Below are positions 1 to 7,969 of a stretch of 64,000 nucleotides of DNA, one piece after another. Origin of the DNA: WJKG01 sp964627305. GTDB lineage: Bacteria; Zixibacteria; MSB-5A5; GN15; FEB-12. The stretch covers positions 62,001 to 126,000 of the forward strand of contig CAZVHP010000001.1 of assembly GCA_964627305.1 (NCBI GenBank). The letters run 5' to 3'. Both the position numbers and the translations under genes were made by a program. The notes below the pieces were generated by a model. That model made no database searches, was not told the origin of the DNA, and saw only the letters and a program-made list of their open reading frames with translations. Numbering within the stretch: position 1 is the first letter of the stretch; each line of letters opens with the position of its first letter.

Positions 1-202
1 CACCTACACCGTCGAAGCCATCGCCTACAACGGCGACTCGCAGTTCAGGCCGGAGCTGTCACTGTCAGGGCTGGTGGAGTCGGTGGTATACCGCAACGGT
101 TCCCCGTTCCTGATCATTGATGGCGTGGAAATCAAGTTTGGCGATGTCCGGTCAGTAGGGGTTCCGACCACCGCAACCGATGATCCACCGGACGAGGGTT
201 GA
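1..202 (+). CDS. flgD: Flagellar hook-capping protein FlgD, C-terminal end (partial)
   Basis: The reading frame is open from the window edge (second base) and stops at 200-202, giving the last 66 residues. The visible part is the beta-rich tail of FlgD: a segment VVYRNGSPFLIIDGVEI followed by a short hydrophilic end. FlgD caps the growing hook and is needed for FlgE polymerisation outside the cell. The identification rests on this tail and on context: the next gene is a flagellar-operon protein and then flgE, the usual flgD-orf-flgE order. The 5' part lies outside the window, so the start and the flagellar secretion signal cannot be seen. Confidence 0.8.
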   Translation, partial: TYTVEAIAYNGDSQFRPELSLSGLVESVVYRNGSPFLIIDGVEIKFGDVRSVGVPTTATDDPPDEG

Positions 203-260
203 TCACCATAACACAGCTTGAAGGGAAACAACAGACCAACGTGGACAGGCAAACAGAATC

Positions 261-665
261 ATGAGCGATGTAAGCACAAACCAACTGGCAAACTTCCAGC
301 GTCGCGTGGACCTGCTGGATATTGCCCGTCGCGGCAGTCGGCAGCCGTCGGTCGACAAGGCCAATCAGGGCTCGTTCAAGGATATGTTCTCACGCGAACT
401 GGCCGGAACCCAGGAGCTGACCTTCTCGAAACACGCCCGGGAGCGGCTGTTCTCACGCGGGATCGAACTGCCCGACGATCTCCTGCGCGATATCGGGTCG
501 GCGGTAGACAAAGCGAAAGCGAAGGGATCACGGGAGACGCTGGTACTTACTGAAGAGGTGGCCCTGGTCGTGTCCGTGGAGAACCGTACCGTCATCACGG
601 CCTTCGACCGTGAACATCTCCGCGACGGCGTCGTCACCTCGATCGACTCGGCCGTGATACTATGA
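261..665 (+). CDS. Flagellar operon protein, TIGR02530-like (between flgD and flgE)
   Basis: This is a 134-residue protein of the small family found between flgD and flgE in many flagellar operons (TIGR02530 type). The central FSKHARERLFSRGIELPDD segment and the end SVENRTVITAFD..IDSAVIL are the family's hallmark stretches. The molecular role is not established; its position suggests hook assembly. It has no membrane segment and no classical signal peptide. It lies 58 bases after flgD and about 105 bases before flgE, so it is probably co-transcribed with both. The start at 261 is an ATG inside a short purine-rich context without a strong ribosome-binding site. Confidence 0.85.
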   Translation: MSDVSTNQLANFQRRVDLLDIARRGSRQPSVDKANQGSFKDMFSRELAGTQELTFSKHARERLFSRGIELPDDLLRDIGSAVDKAKAKGSRETLVLTEEVALVVSVENRTVITAFDREHLRDGVVTSIDSAVIL

Positions 666-770
666 AAGTGAAAGATACATGAAAACAGTAAAACGCATAA
701 ACACATGGCAATGTGGCTGGACTCCATCACGATGGAGAGGCTCTGCCATTACTTTGGAGGTAAACCTACT

Positions 771-2738
771 ATGATGGCATCACTGTTCGCCGGGGTGTCG
801 GGCCTGAAGAACCATCAGGTCAGATTGAACGTCATCGGTAACAACATCGCGAATATCAACACCATCGGCTTCAAAGGCAGCCGCGTCAATTTCCAGGAAG
901 CGCTGGTGCAAACGCAGCGCGGCGCCTCACGTCCATCGACCAGCCAGGGCGGCACCAACCCGATCCAGATGGGTCTGGGGATGCAGGTGGCCAGCATCGA
1001 CAACCTGTTCCAGCAGGGCGGTGTGGAGACCACCGGGCAGATCACCGACCTGGCCATTCAGGGCGAAGGCTTCTTCATCCTCGGAGACAACTACGGCAAC
1101 AAGTTCTACACCCGGGCGGGTGCATTCGGCTTCGATGCCAACGCCAACCTCGTCGATCCCGGCACCGGTCTGTTTGTCATGGGCAAGATGGCTGACGTGA
1201 CCGGCGACATTCCTGCCCTGGCAACGACCGGCCGCATCACCCTGCCGTTCGGTCAGCAGGATCCCGCCCAGTCTACCACCGAGATCAGGCTGGCCAACAA
1301 CCTCGATGCCTCCGCGACCGATTCGAAGGCGACCCTTCTCGATGACGGCACCTCAGGAGTCATCAGTGTCGAAGGCACCGCTGCCGATGGCGTCGGTGGC
1401 ACACACAAGATTCAAATCACCGGTGCCCAGCCGACCAGGTCGAATATCGAATCGAGTGTCGGAGGCGCCGGTCTCAATGTGCTCGACCGACTGGGCGCAG
1501 ATCTGGGCGTCACTGACTTCAGTGATATTGTCATCAGTATCGACGGTGGCGATCGCATGGAAACAATCCAGATTGACGCCGACACCACCGTGCAGGGATT
1601 CATGAATGCGATTAACAGCATCCTCGGTCTGGCAGCCGAGCTGTATGACAGCGGTGGTGGCGTGATGGAGATGCGCATTTCTCGCACCAAGGCGGGTGAC
1701 GGGGCAAACCTGAATTTCCAGATGGATCCGATCGTTGCCGGCGATGTGTGGAATACCATATTCGGAGCTGCGGCACCCGGACCTCTGACGGTCAACAACG
1801 GCGTCGCTTCGACTCTGCAGGTATTCGACGAGTTCACCCCGAACCACGGCCAGGGAGTAGCCGCCGGCCCCGTGAGTTCATACCTGGATCTCAAGTTCGA
1901 CGAGCAGACCGGTCTGGCGACAGAGATCATCGGACTGGGCGGCGGCGGTGTCACCGTCAAATCAGGGATGAGTGGCCTCCTGCCGGCGGGTGCCGGTGAT
2001 GAACTGATCATCACTACTGATGACACGATACACACCTCCTCGATCGATATCTATGATTCGCTCGGCGAGCGACACACGCTGTCAATTCAGTTCGCAAAAT
2101 CGATTATCAAACAACGCTGGGAGTGGACCTGCCAGATGCTGGGCAACGAGATTATCACAGCCGGACAGAATGGCTATGTCGAGTTTGGCCCGCAGGGAGA
2201 GTTGCTTGGTTTCGGCTACTATGGTGGTGTCGAGCAACTGGCGATTGATCCTAACAACGGCTCCAACAACGTGTTCATCAGCTTCGATCCCGGTACTATC
2301 TTCAGCTATGACGGCCTGACCGGCTTCTCCGGTGGTGGCCAGCACACCGCCTCAATCGTCTATCAGGACGGCTACGGTCTGGGTATGCTGGAGAAAATCG
2401 CCATCGACCAGGAAGGCAACATCTCCGGTATCTTCTCCAACGGCATCACGCGCCGTCTGGCGCAGATCAGCCTGGCGGAGTTCTTCAATGACGCCGGACT
2501 CATGAAGGCCGGCAAGTCGATGTACCAGGTGTCTGCCAACAGCGGTAACGCTGTGGAGGGGACGGCCGGAACTACCGTTGCCGGGACCATCTTCTCCGGT
2601 GCGCTGGAATCCAGCGCCGTTGACATTGCCCAGGAGTTCACGGGGATGATCATCACCCAGCGTGGTTTTCAGGCCAACGCGCGCGTGATCACCACCAGCG
2701 ATCAGATGCTCGATGAACTGGTGAACATTAAGAGGTAG
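771..2738 (+). CDS. flgE: Flagellar hook protein FlgE
   Basis: This is the structural subunit of the flagellar hook, the universal joint between rod and filament, exported by the flagellar type III system. The N-terminus carries the rod/hook motif (SLFAGVSGLKNHQ then NVIGNNIANINTIGFK), and the C-terminus carries the matching amphipathic helix (TQRGFQANARVITTSDQMLDEL). I place the start at 771, after GGAGG at 756-760. An in-frame ATG at 705 has no ribosome-binding site and would add a non-FlgE leader. At 655 residues it is much longer than the roughly 400 residues of enteric FlgE. The extra length sits in the surface-exposed middle domains, which vary widely in this family. Confidence 0.95.
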   Translation: MMASLFAGVSGLKNHQVRLNVIGNNIANINTIGFKGSRVNFQEALVQTQRGASRPSTSQGGTNPIQMGLGMQVASIDNLFQQGGVETTGQITDLAIQGEGFFILGDNYGNKFYTRAGAFGFDANANLVDPGTGLFVMGKMADVTGDIPALATTGRITLPFGQQDPAQSTTEIRLANNLDASATDSKATLLDDGTSGVISVEGTAADGVGGTHKIQITGAQPTRSNIESSVGGAGLNVLDRLGADLGVTDFSDIVISIDGGDRMETIQIDADTTVQGFMNAINSILGLAAELYDSGGGVMEMRISRTKAGDGANLNFQMDPIVAGDVWNTIFGAAAPGPLTVNNGVASTLQVFDEFTPNHGQGVAAGPVSSYLDLKFDEQTGLATEIIGLGGGGVTVKSGMSGLLPAGAGDELIITTDDTIHTSSIDIYDSLGERHTLSIQFAKSIIKQRWEWTCQMLGNEIITAGQNGYVEFGPQGELLGFGYYGGVEQLAIDPNNGSNNVFISFDPGTIFSYDGLTGFSGGGQHTASIVYQDGYGLGMLEKIAIDQEGNISGIFSNGITRRLAQISLAEFFNDAGLMKAGKSMYQVSANSGNAVEGTAGTTVAGTIFSGALESSAVDIAQEFTGMIITQRGFQANARVITTSDQMLDELVNIKR

Positions 2739-2969
2739 TAACAGTGATTCAGACGATATGCACGCATAAGGGTCTGCCGAAGTCGGTGGTCGCACTGAGA
2801 ACTCTGGTTGAGTCCTTCGTGTCGTATGCCGCGAGACTTCCGCGATGGGGCCGTTGCGCGGTGCTGGCAGGCAGGGGCGGCCTCGTCGTGCACATCGTGA
2901 GTCTGAGTGCCCACGGTGCATCCGGACACATCGTCCGGGTGCCCGTCGGGATGATAACAGGAGTAAACA
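2739..2969 (+). other. flgE-fliL gap without flbD, motA or motB
   Basis: Many bacteria keep flbD, motA and motB between flgE and fliL. Here the 231-base gap holds only one unconvincing GTG-started frame of 77 codons (2744-2977) that runs 8 bases into fliL. Its translation shows no FlbD motif, no membrane segment and no family I recognise, so I do not call it a gene. The stator genes must be elsewhere in the genome. Confidence 0.5.
2920..2940 (+). other. Hairpin just upstream of fliL
   Basis: An 8-bp stem (2920-2927 with 2933-2940, one G-T pair) with a 5-base loop lies in the flgE-fliL gap. It is 20 bases ahead of the fliL ribosome-binding site GGAG (2961-2964). No U-tract follows, so it does not look like a terminator. 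It could be an RNA-processing or stability element between the hook gene and the export-apparatus genes. Confidence 0.3.
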
Positions 2970-3548
2970 ATGGCTGACGAAGAACAGACCATCGTGGACG
3001 GTCAGGACGGTGGGCAGGCACCAAAGAAGGGGCCCAGCAAGCTCATACTGTTCGGCGGGATCGGCGTGGTCGCGATAGTGATCGGCATCGTACTGGCGTT
3101 GTTCGTGATCTCGCCCATGACCTCCGGCGGCGGTGACCAGGCCGCAAGTGAACCGGCTGCCGACCAAAGCACGGCCGGCGGACATGGTGAATCCGGCGGC
3201 GGCGATCACGGTGGCAGTCATGGCGGCAGCGCTGCCGCGGCTGCCAGGGGGAATATCTACTCGATCGACAACATCATTGTCAACCCGGCCGGAACGGGCG
3301 GGTCACGGTTTCTTTCGACATCCATCAGTTTCGAACTGAAGTCGAACCAACTGGTCAAGGATTTCGAATCGAGGGATGCCGTCATTCGCGATGCCCTGAT
3401 CACTATTCTGTCCTCGAAGACAGTGACCCAACTGACCAACCCCAAGCAGCGTGAGATTACGCGGTATCAGATTCGCAAGCGAGTGGCACAACTGCTGAAT
3501 ACTGAGGATATCGAGGGAGTCTACTACACGGACTTCGTGTTGCAATAG
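2970..3548 (+). CDS. fliL: Flagellar basal body-associated protein FliL
   Basis: FliL is an inner-membrane protein of 192 residues that sits around the stator and basal body and supports motor torque. One transmembrane helix spans about residues 25-48. It is preceded by an acidic cytoplasmic tail and followed by a Gly/His/Ser/Ala-rich linker (about 50-90) and the periplasmic stomatin-like FliL domain to the end (LSTSISFELKS, then RDALITILSSKT and a terminal YYTDFVLQ). The ATG at 2970 has GGAG 6 bases upstream. It heads the fliL-fliM-fliN block, 25 bases before fliM. The Gly/His-rich linker is longer than usual. Confidence 0.9.
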   Translation: MADEEQTIVDGQDGGQAPKKGPSKLILFGGIGVVAIVIGIVLALFVISPMTSGGGDQAASEPAADQSTAGGHGESGGGDHGGSHGGSAAAAARGNIYSIDNIIVNPAGTGGSRFLSTSISFELKSNQLVKDFESRDAVIRDALITILSSKTVTQLTNPKQREITRYQIRKRVAQLLNTEDIEGVYYTDFVLQ

Positions 3549-3572
3549 GACTGACAACAGCGAGGGTATGAC

Positions 3573-4568
3573 GTGGCAAAGATTCTGTCACAGGACGAGA
3601 TTGATGCACTGTTGACAACGGTGTCATCGGGCGATCACCACGACTCCGAAGAGAGTATCGAGGATGAGAAGCTCCGATCGATCGTTGCCTACGACTTCAA
3701 GCACCCCAACCGGGTGTCCAAGGACCAGATCCGGACGCTCGAGAACATGCACGACAACTTCGCCGGGCATTACGGATCGACCCTGTCGGCGGTGCTGCGC
3801 TCGATCGTCGATGTCGATCTGGTCTCGGTTGACCAGATAACCTATTCCGAGTTCATCATGTCGCTGGTGACACCCTCGTGCACGTTCACGCTCAAGGCGC
3901 CGCCACTGGACGGGCTGTCGCTGGTTGATTTCAACCCGACCTTGACATTCTCGCTGATTGACCGCGTTTTCGGCGGCCATGGCAAAATTCTGGAGTCGGA
4001 GCGGGAGCTGACAGGTATTGAGCGTTCGGTGCTCGGGCGCATGGTCAACAAGCTGTATCGCGATCTGGAACACGCATGGGAGCATATCGTCCCTGTCGAC
4101 ATCGAACAGGTGTCGTTCGACAACAACCCGCAGTTCATCCAGATCGTCCCGCCCGGCGAGACCGTGGTGGTTGTGTCGTTCCAGGTGAAGATGTTCCAGA
4201 CGACGGGGCTGCTGACGATCTGCTACCCCTACGTAGCCCTGGAGCCGGTGATCACTAAGTTGTCGGCGCAGAACTGGATCGACGCTACCAAGAAAAAAAG
4301 CGAAGGGCGCGACCGGAGTGTCAATGAGCGAAATGTGAAGCTGGTTGTGGCGGAGGTATCGGCCGAGTTGTCACGGGAGGCAATCAGGATGCGCGATTTC
4401 CTCTCATTGAGGAAAGGCGACGTGATTCCCAGCATGCGACGCATCAACGAGCCTATGGTGGTATCAGTGAACGAGAAGAGAAAGTATCTGGCGCACCCCG
4501 GTTTGTCAGGGAAGCACCGGGCGGTCCAGATCATTCAAGAGTGTGATCAGAGAGCCAAGGAGAGCTGA
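3573..4568 (+). CDS. fliM: Flagellar motor switch protein FliM
   Basis: FliM is the C-ring protein that binds CheY-P and sets rotation direction. The N-terminus carries the CheY-binding motif (LSQDEIDALL, residues 5-14). Next come the CheC-like middle domain and the C-terminal SpoA domain that contacts FliN. At 331 residues it has the family's normal length. The start is GTG at 3573 with GAGGG at 3562-3566; the residues right after it are the conserved ones, so this start is secure. fliN begins 3 bases after the fliM stop. An intact EIDALL motif implies that an active CheY-type regulator exists in the cell. Confidence 0.96.
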   Translation: MAKILSQDEIDALLTTVSSGDHHDSEESIEDEKLRSIVAYDFKHPNRVSKDQIRTLENMHDNFAGHYGSTLSAVLRSIVDVDLVSVDQITYSEFIMSLVTPSCTFTLKAPPLDGLSLVDFNPTLTFSLIDRVFGGHGKILESERELTGIERSVLGRMVNKLYRDLEHAWEHIVPVDIEQVSFDNNPQFIQIVPPGETVVVVSFQVKMFQTTGLLTICYPYVALEPVITKLSAQNWIDATKKKSEGRDRSVNERNVKLVVAEVSAELSREAIRMRDFLSLRKGDVIPSMRRINEPMVVSVNEKRKYLAHPGLSGKHRAVQIIQECDQRAKES

Positions 4569-4571
4569 CGA

Positions 4572-5243
4572 ATGAGCGACGAAGAGAAGATGGATCTTCC
4601 CGAGGACGAGCAGTCATCTGACCAGCAGGCGGCCGGGCCATCGGATGCGGCCGGCGATGAGCCTGAGATGCCAAATGAGGGCCAGGCGGCCGATGAGGCT
4701 CCTGACGCCGATGCGGCAGACTCTCAGCAGCAGAGTGACGATGAGGCCGCGCTCGCGGCGGCGGTCGCCGCCGAGGGAGACATGGCCGAGGATCCGGACA
4801 AGGTGGTCAATGAGGACGATGTCCCCGAGGAGGACGCCGAGGCGGCCATGCTGGCTATGCTCGAGGAGTTGCCCCAGGAGGACTCGAGCACTCCGCCGGA
4901 TGACATCGATTTCGGTGGCACCAGCGTCTCGGAGGCGAAATTCCAGCAGCTTTCACAGCCGGCCGGTTCGGGCGAAGCGCGCAGCATTGAGATGCTGCTC
5001 GACGTGAGCCTGCCGATTTCGATCGAGCTGGGACGAACGCGCATGGCGATAGCCGACATTCTGGCCCTTGGTCCGGGATCGGTGGTCGAGCTGAACAAGC
5101 TCGCCGGCGAGCCGGTGGACCTGATGGTCAATCAGAAGATCGTGGCCAAGGGCGAGGTGGTTGTCATTGACGAAAACTTCGGAGTGCGCATCACGCAGTT
5201 GGTGACGCCCGAGGAAAGGCTGAAGATCCTTGGCGAAAACTAA
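4572..5243 (+). CDS. fliN: Flagellar motor switch protein FliN with long acidic N-terminus
   Basis: FliN forms the base of the C-ring and helps dock export substrates. The SpoA domain is at about residues 140-222 (LDVSLPISIELGRTRM, then the VVELNKLAGEPVDLMVN core), as in all FliN proteins. The first about 115 residues are low-complexity and strongly acidic, rich in Asp, Glu, Ala and Gln, making the protein 223 residues against roughly 100-140 in common relatives. No CheC phosphatase motif is visible in the extension. The ATG follows the fliM stop by 3 bases, and the end overlaps fliO by 14 bases, pointing to translational coupling. Confidence 0.93.
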   Translation: MSDEEKMDLPEDEQSSDQQAAGPSDAAGDEPEMPNEGQAADEAPDADAADSQQQSDDEAALAAAVAAEGDMAEDPDKVVNEDDVPEEDAEAAMLAMLEELPQEDSSTPPDDIDFGGTSVSEAKFQQLSQPAGSGEARSIEMLLDVSLPISIELGRTRMAIADILALGPGSVVELNKLAGEPVDLMVNQKIVAKGEVVVIDENFGVRITQLVTPEERLKILGEN

Positions 5244-5823
5244 CAGACCAAGTCGCCGTGCCCTGGTGATGACGGTGGTGGTCATTGTCGCCGCCCTGAT
5301 CGGGCTGACGGCAGTGGATATTGCGCCCGGCAAACACCGGGCCGCCGACGTTGAGGCCTCGCTGCTGATGCCGGGCGATGCCACCGCGCCGACGGCATCG
5401 AAGCCGGCCGGCACACCGACCGAAGCCCTGACCGGCAGCGCCTGGCCATCGATCATCAAAATGATCAGCGCCCTGTGCCTGGTGGTGCTGGCCATATACG
5501 GCAGCATCTGGCTGCTCAAGAGACTGACCACACGGGGCCGGCGGGGCGGACGACAAGGATTGCTGGAGGTGATCGAGACCGCGTACCTGGGGCCGAAACG
5601 GTCCGTGTCGCTGGTGCGGGTGGCCGGTAAGTCGGTCCTGATCGGTACCACCGACAACCAGATCTCCATGCTGACCGAGTTGAGCGAGGCAGAGACAACA
5701 GCGGTCATGAGTGAACCACCAGCAGAGGCCGGCGATGAGGCCTTTCGTGACCTGTTATCGGTGGCCACTCGCAAAATGAAGAGCTTGACGATGGGCAAAC
5801 GACGGGCGGCCCTGCAAGAATAG
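5230..5823 (+). CDS. fliO: Flagellar export-apparatus protein FliO/FliZ
   Basis: FliO is a membrane protein that helps FliP assemble into the flagellar export gate. The first hydrophobic stretch (about residues 11-30) resembles an N-terminal signal or anchor. The second (about 76-96) is the conserved FliO helix, followed by the cytoplasmic FliO domain with LLEVIETAYLGPKRSVSLVRV and VLIGTTDNQISML. It has 197 residues. I use TTG at 5230, inside the fliN end; an ATG at 5266 would remove only the basic leader. The place between fliN and fliP is the standard one and supports the call, since FliO is poorly conserved in sequence. Confidence 0.88.
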   Translation: MAKTNRPSRRALVMTVVVIVAALIGLTAVDIAPGKHRAADVEASLLMPGDATAPTASKPAGTPTEALTGSAWPSIIKMISALCLVVLAIYGSIWLLKRLTTRGRRGGRQGLLEVIETAYLGPKRSVSLVRVAGKSVLIGTTDNQISMLTELSEAETTAVMSEPPAEAGDEAFRDLLSVATRKMKSLTMGKRRAALQE

Positions 5824-5837
5824 CCTGTCACACTAAC

Positions 5838-5859
5838 GCTGTGGCCGAGAGGTCACAGC
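5838..5859 (+). other. GNRA-loop hairpin between fliO and fliP
   Basis: Nine paired positions (5838-5846 with 5851-5859, one G-T pair) close a GAGA tetraloop, a GNRA-type loop known for high stability. It sits in the 83-base fliO-fliP gap, the largest gap in the fliM-fliQ run. No U-tract follows, so a terminator is unlikely. An mRNA-processing or stability role is possible. Confidence 0.4.
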
Positions 5860-5906
5860 CTGTGCGAGCAACATTGGACGTTGCCGCGACAAGGTGAATA
5901 TTGGAT

Positions 5907-6659
5907 ATGAAACGCCTTATCAGACTGATCGGTCTGACGGTGCTGCTTCTGACGGTGCTCAGCGCCGTAGCCGGCGCCCAGACCATGCCGAAGATCTCAG
6001 TTGAGGTCGGGCAGACAGAGGATCCCTCGGATCTTTCAACCACCCTGCAAATCATCATCCTGATGACGGTGCTGTCGCTGGCGCCCGCCATCCTGATCAT
6101 GACCACCTCCTTCGTGCGCATGGCGGTCGTGCTGTCGTTTCTGCGTCACGCTATGGGTACGCACCAGATGCCACCCAACCAGTTACTGGTGGCGCTGGCA
6201 CTGATCCTGACGTTCTTCGTCATGTCGCCGGTGCTCAACCAGGCCTACAACGACGGGGTCAAGCCGTACCTCGACGAGCAGATCGACGGGGAAGAGGCAT
6301 ACCGCAAGACAGTAGAACCCTTCCGCAAGTTCATGCTGGCGCAGACCAGAGAGAAGGACCTGGCGCTGTTTGTCGGCATTGCCGGGCTGGATCAGCCCAA
6401 CAACGCTGAGGAGGTACCGCTGCAAGTGCTTGTGCCGGGTTTCGTGATCAGTGAGCTGCGGACCGCCTTCCAGATCGCATTCGTGCTGTTCGTCCCCTTT
6501 CTGGTCATTGACATGGTGGTTGCCTCGGTGCTGATGTCGATGGGCATGATGATGCTCCCGCCGATTATCGTCTCGCTGCCGTTCAAGATTCTGCTGTTCG
6601 TGCTGGTCGACGGCTGGTACCTGGTGGTGAAGTCGCTCGTGGAATCCTTCAAGATGTAG
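5907..6659 (+). CDS. fliP: Flagellar type III export gate protein FliP
   Basis: FliP forms the export-gate pore with FliQ and FliR. The N-terminus is a cleavable signal peptide (MKRLIRLIGLTVLLLTVL..AVAGAQ). The conserved FliP regions follow: MTSFVRMAVVLSFLR-type, the MPPNQLLVALALILTFF helix, the EVPLQVLVPGFVISELRTAF stretch and the closing FKILLFVLVDGWYLVVKSL. The ATG at 5907 lies 10 bases after AAGGTG. An in-frame TTG at 5901 is a possible alternative that adds two residues. It has 250 residues, the normal size. fliQ follows after 16 bases. Confidence 0.96.
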   Translation: MKRLIRLIGLTVLLLTVLSAVAGAQTMPKISVEVGQTEDPSDLSTTLQIIILMTVLSLAPAILIMTTSFVRMAVVLSFLRHAMGTHQMPPNQLLVALALILTFFVMSPVLNQAYNDGVKPYLDEQIDGEEAYRKTVEPFRKFMLAQTREKDLALFVGIAGLDQPNNAEEVPLQVLVPGFVISELRTAFQIAFVLFVPFLVIDMVVASVLMSMGMMMLPPIIVSLPFKILLFVLVDGWYLVVKSLVESFKM

Positions 6660-6675
6660 TTCAAAGGAGAGGATA

Positions 6676-6945
6676 ATGACTCCGCAGATGGTTGTGACGA
6701 TTGGGCGCGAGGCCCTGATGACGACACTGATGGTGGCCGGGCCGATGCTGCTGTTCGCACTGGTGGTCGGGTTGCTGATATCGATCTTTCAGGCGGTCAC
6801 CCAGATCAACGAAATGACGCTGACCTTCGTCCCGAAGATTCTGGCCGTGGCGCTGGCCCTGCTGATCTTCCTGCCCTGGATGATCAATCGCCTGACGGAT
6901 TTCACCAATCACCTGGTGGACATGATCCCGATGCTCGTCGGGTAG
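6676..6945 (+). CDS. fliQ: Flagellar export gate protein FliQ
   Basis: This is an 89-residue protein with two transmembrane helices (about residues 17-38 and 53-75), the third component of the FliPQR export gate. The conserved QINEMTLTFVPKILAV segment between the helices is typical of FliQ. The ATG at 6676 follows AAAGGAGAGG at 6663-6672. It ends at 6945, after which there is a 219-base gap before fliR, unusual for a pair of genes that is normally tightly linked. Confidence 0.96.
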   Translation: MTPQMVVTIGREALMTTLMVAGPMLLFALVVGLLISIFQAVTQINEMTLTFVPKILAVALALLIFLPWMINRLTDFTNHLVDMIPMLVG

Positions 6946-7114
6946 AACGCCATGAGGGCCGTCTTTCCATTAATAGGGGCAATTGAACGAATTTCCACCA
7001 TTGGCTGGTAAACTTTTCCGCACGGACCGGGAGCACTTGCCCCCGGCTGTCTCACCCATTTCGTAACACCCTGTCGTTTAGCCGCTTCCCGCGTATCGAT
7101 ATCCCGTTTCAGAC

Positions 7115-7130
7115 TGGCACACAATTTGAA
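7115..7130 (+). promoter_or_regulatory. Possible sigma-54 type promoter ahead of fliR (weak)
   Basis: The sequence TGGCAC-ACAAT-TTGAA resembles the -24/-12 pattern TGGCAC-N5-TTGCW. The -12 GC dinucleotide is replaced by GA, which usually costs most activity. It lies 35 bases upstream of the fliR start in the unusually long 219-base fliQ-fliR gap. I see no other strong promoter in that gap. Treat it as a candidate only. Confidence 0.25.
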
Positions 7131-7164
7131 ACAGTAAAGAGACGATTGACCCGAATTGTAAGGA

Positions 7165-7959
7165 ATGGATGCCTTGTTCGAGTTTCTGACCTTCACCGCT
7201 GCCAAGCTGCAAACCCTGATGCTGGTCATCATGCGCGGCTCCGGACTTCTGATTCTGGCGCCGATCATCGGCTCGCGTCAGGTGCCGGTGCTGGTGCGGG
7301 TCGGACTGCTGCTGGTGCTGGCGCTGGTGCTGGTGCCGGTGGTGGGCGAGACGACCGCCATCGCGAACTCAACAGCCGAGCTGACGGTGCTGGCGCTCAA
7401 GGAGATCCTCGTGGGTGTGCTGATCGGGCTGTTTTTCATCTTCATCTTCTTTGCAGCCAAGGTGGCCGGCGGTCTGGTGGGATACCAGATCGGCTTTGCT
7501 ATCGCGGTACAGCTCGACCCGACCTCCGGTGATCAGGTTTCGCTGATCGGCCGCTTCTGGGATTTGATGGCCTCTTTGATCTTCATCGCCATCAGCGGGC
7601 ATCACCTGATCATTCGCGCGTTCGCGGACAGTTATCTGGCCATTCCCCCAGGCGTGGTTGTTATGAACGGCTCGGTGGGGGAGATGGTGATGAAATACTC
7701 AGCGTATGTTTTTGTGCTGGCTCTCAAGATGGCCGCCCCGGTGCTGGTGACGCTGTTTCTGACGGATGTCGCGCTGGGCACGGTGGCGAAGACCATGCCG
7801 ACGATGAACGTGTTCTTTGTCGGCTTCCCCGTCAAGATCGGCGTGGGCCTGCTGACGATTGCCCTCGCCCTGCCGCTGTTCTCCTATGTGCTGGAGCGGG
7901 CGGTTGACTTCCTCGACGGCGAACTGCGAACCATGATGCTGGCAATGGGCCAGGTCTGA
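7165..7959 (+). CDS. fliR: Flagellar export gate protein FliR
   Basis: FliR is the single-copy export-gate subunit that completes the FliP5-FliQ4-FliR1 complex in the inner membrane. It has 264 residues with about six hydrophobic helices. The conserved regions RGSGLLILAPIIGSRQVPV, the VGYQIGFAIAVQLDPTSGDQ stretch and the late NVFFVGFPVKIGVGL segment are all present. The ATG at 7165 is almost adjacent to AAGG (7160-7163), so the ribosome-binding site is poor. flhB follows 10 bases after its stop. Confidence 0.95.
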   Translation: MDALFEFLTFTAAKLQTLMLVIMRGSGLLILAPIIGSRQVPVLVRVGLLLVLALVLVPVVGETTAIANSTAELTVLALKEILVGVLIGLFFIFIFFAAKVAGGLVGYQIGFAIAVQLDPTSGDQVSLIGRFWDLMASLIFIAISGHHLIIRAFADSYLAIPPGVVVMNGSVGEMVMKYSAYVFVLALKMAAPVLVTLFLTDVALGTVAKTMPTMNVFFVGFPVKIGVGLLTIALALPLFSYVLERAVDFLDGELRTMMLAMGQV

Positions 7960-7969
7960 AAGGTGCATT

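Noticed and set aside
2744..2977. 77-codon GTG-started frame between flgE and fliL in the position of flbD
   Set aside because: No FlbD motif or any recognisable feature; it runs into the fliL start and looks like chance.
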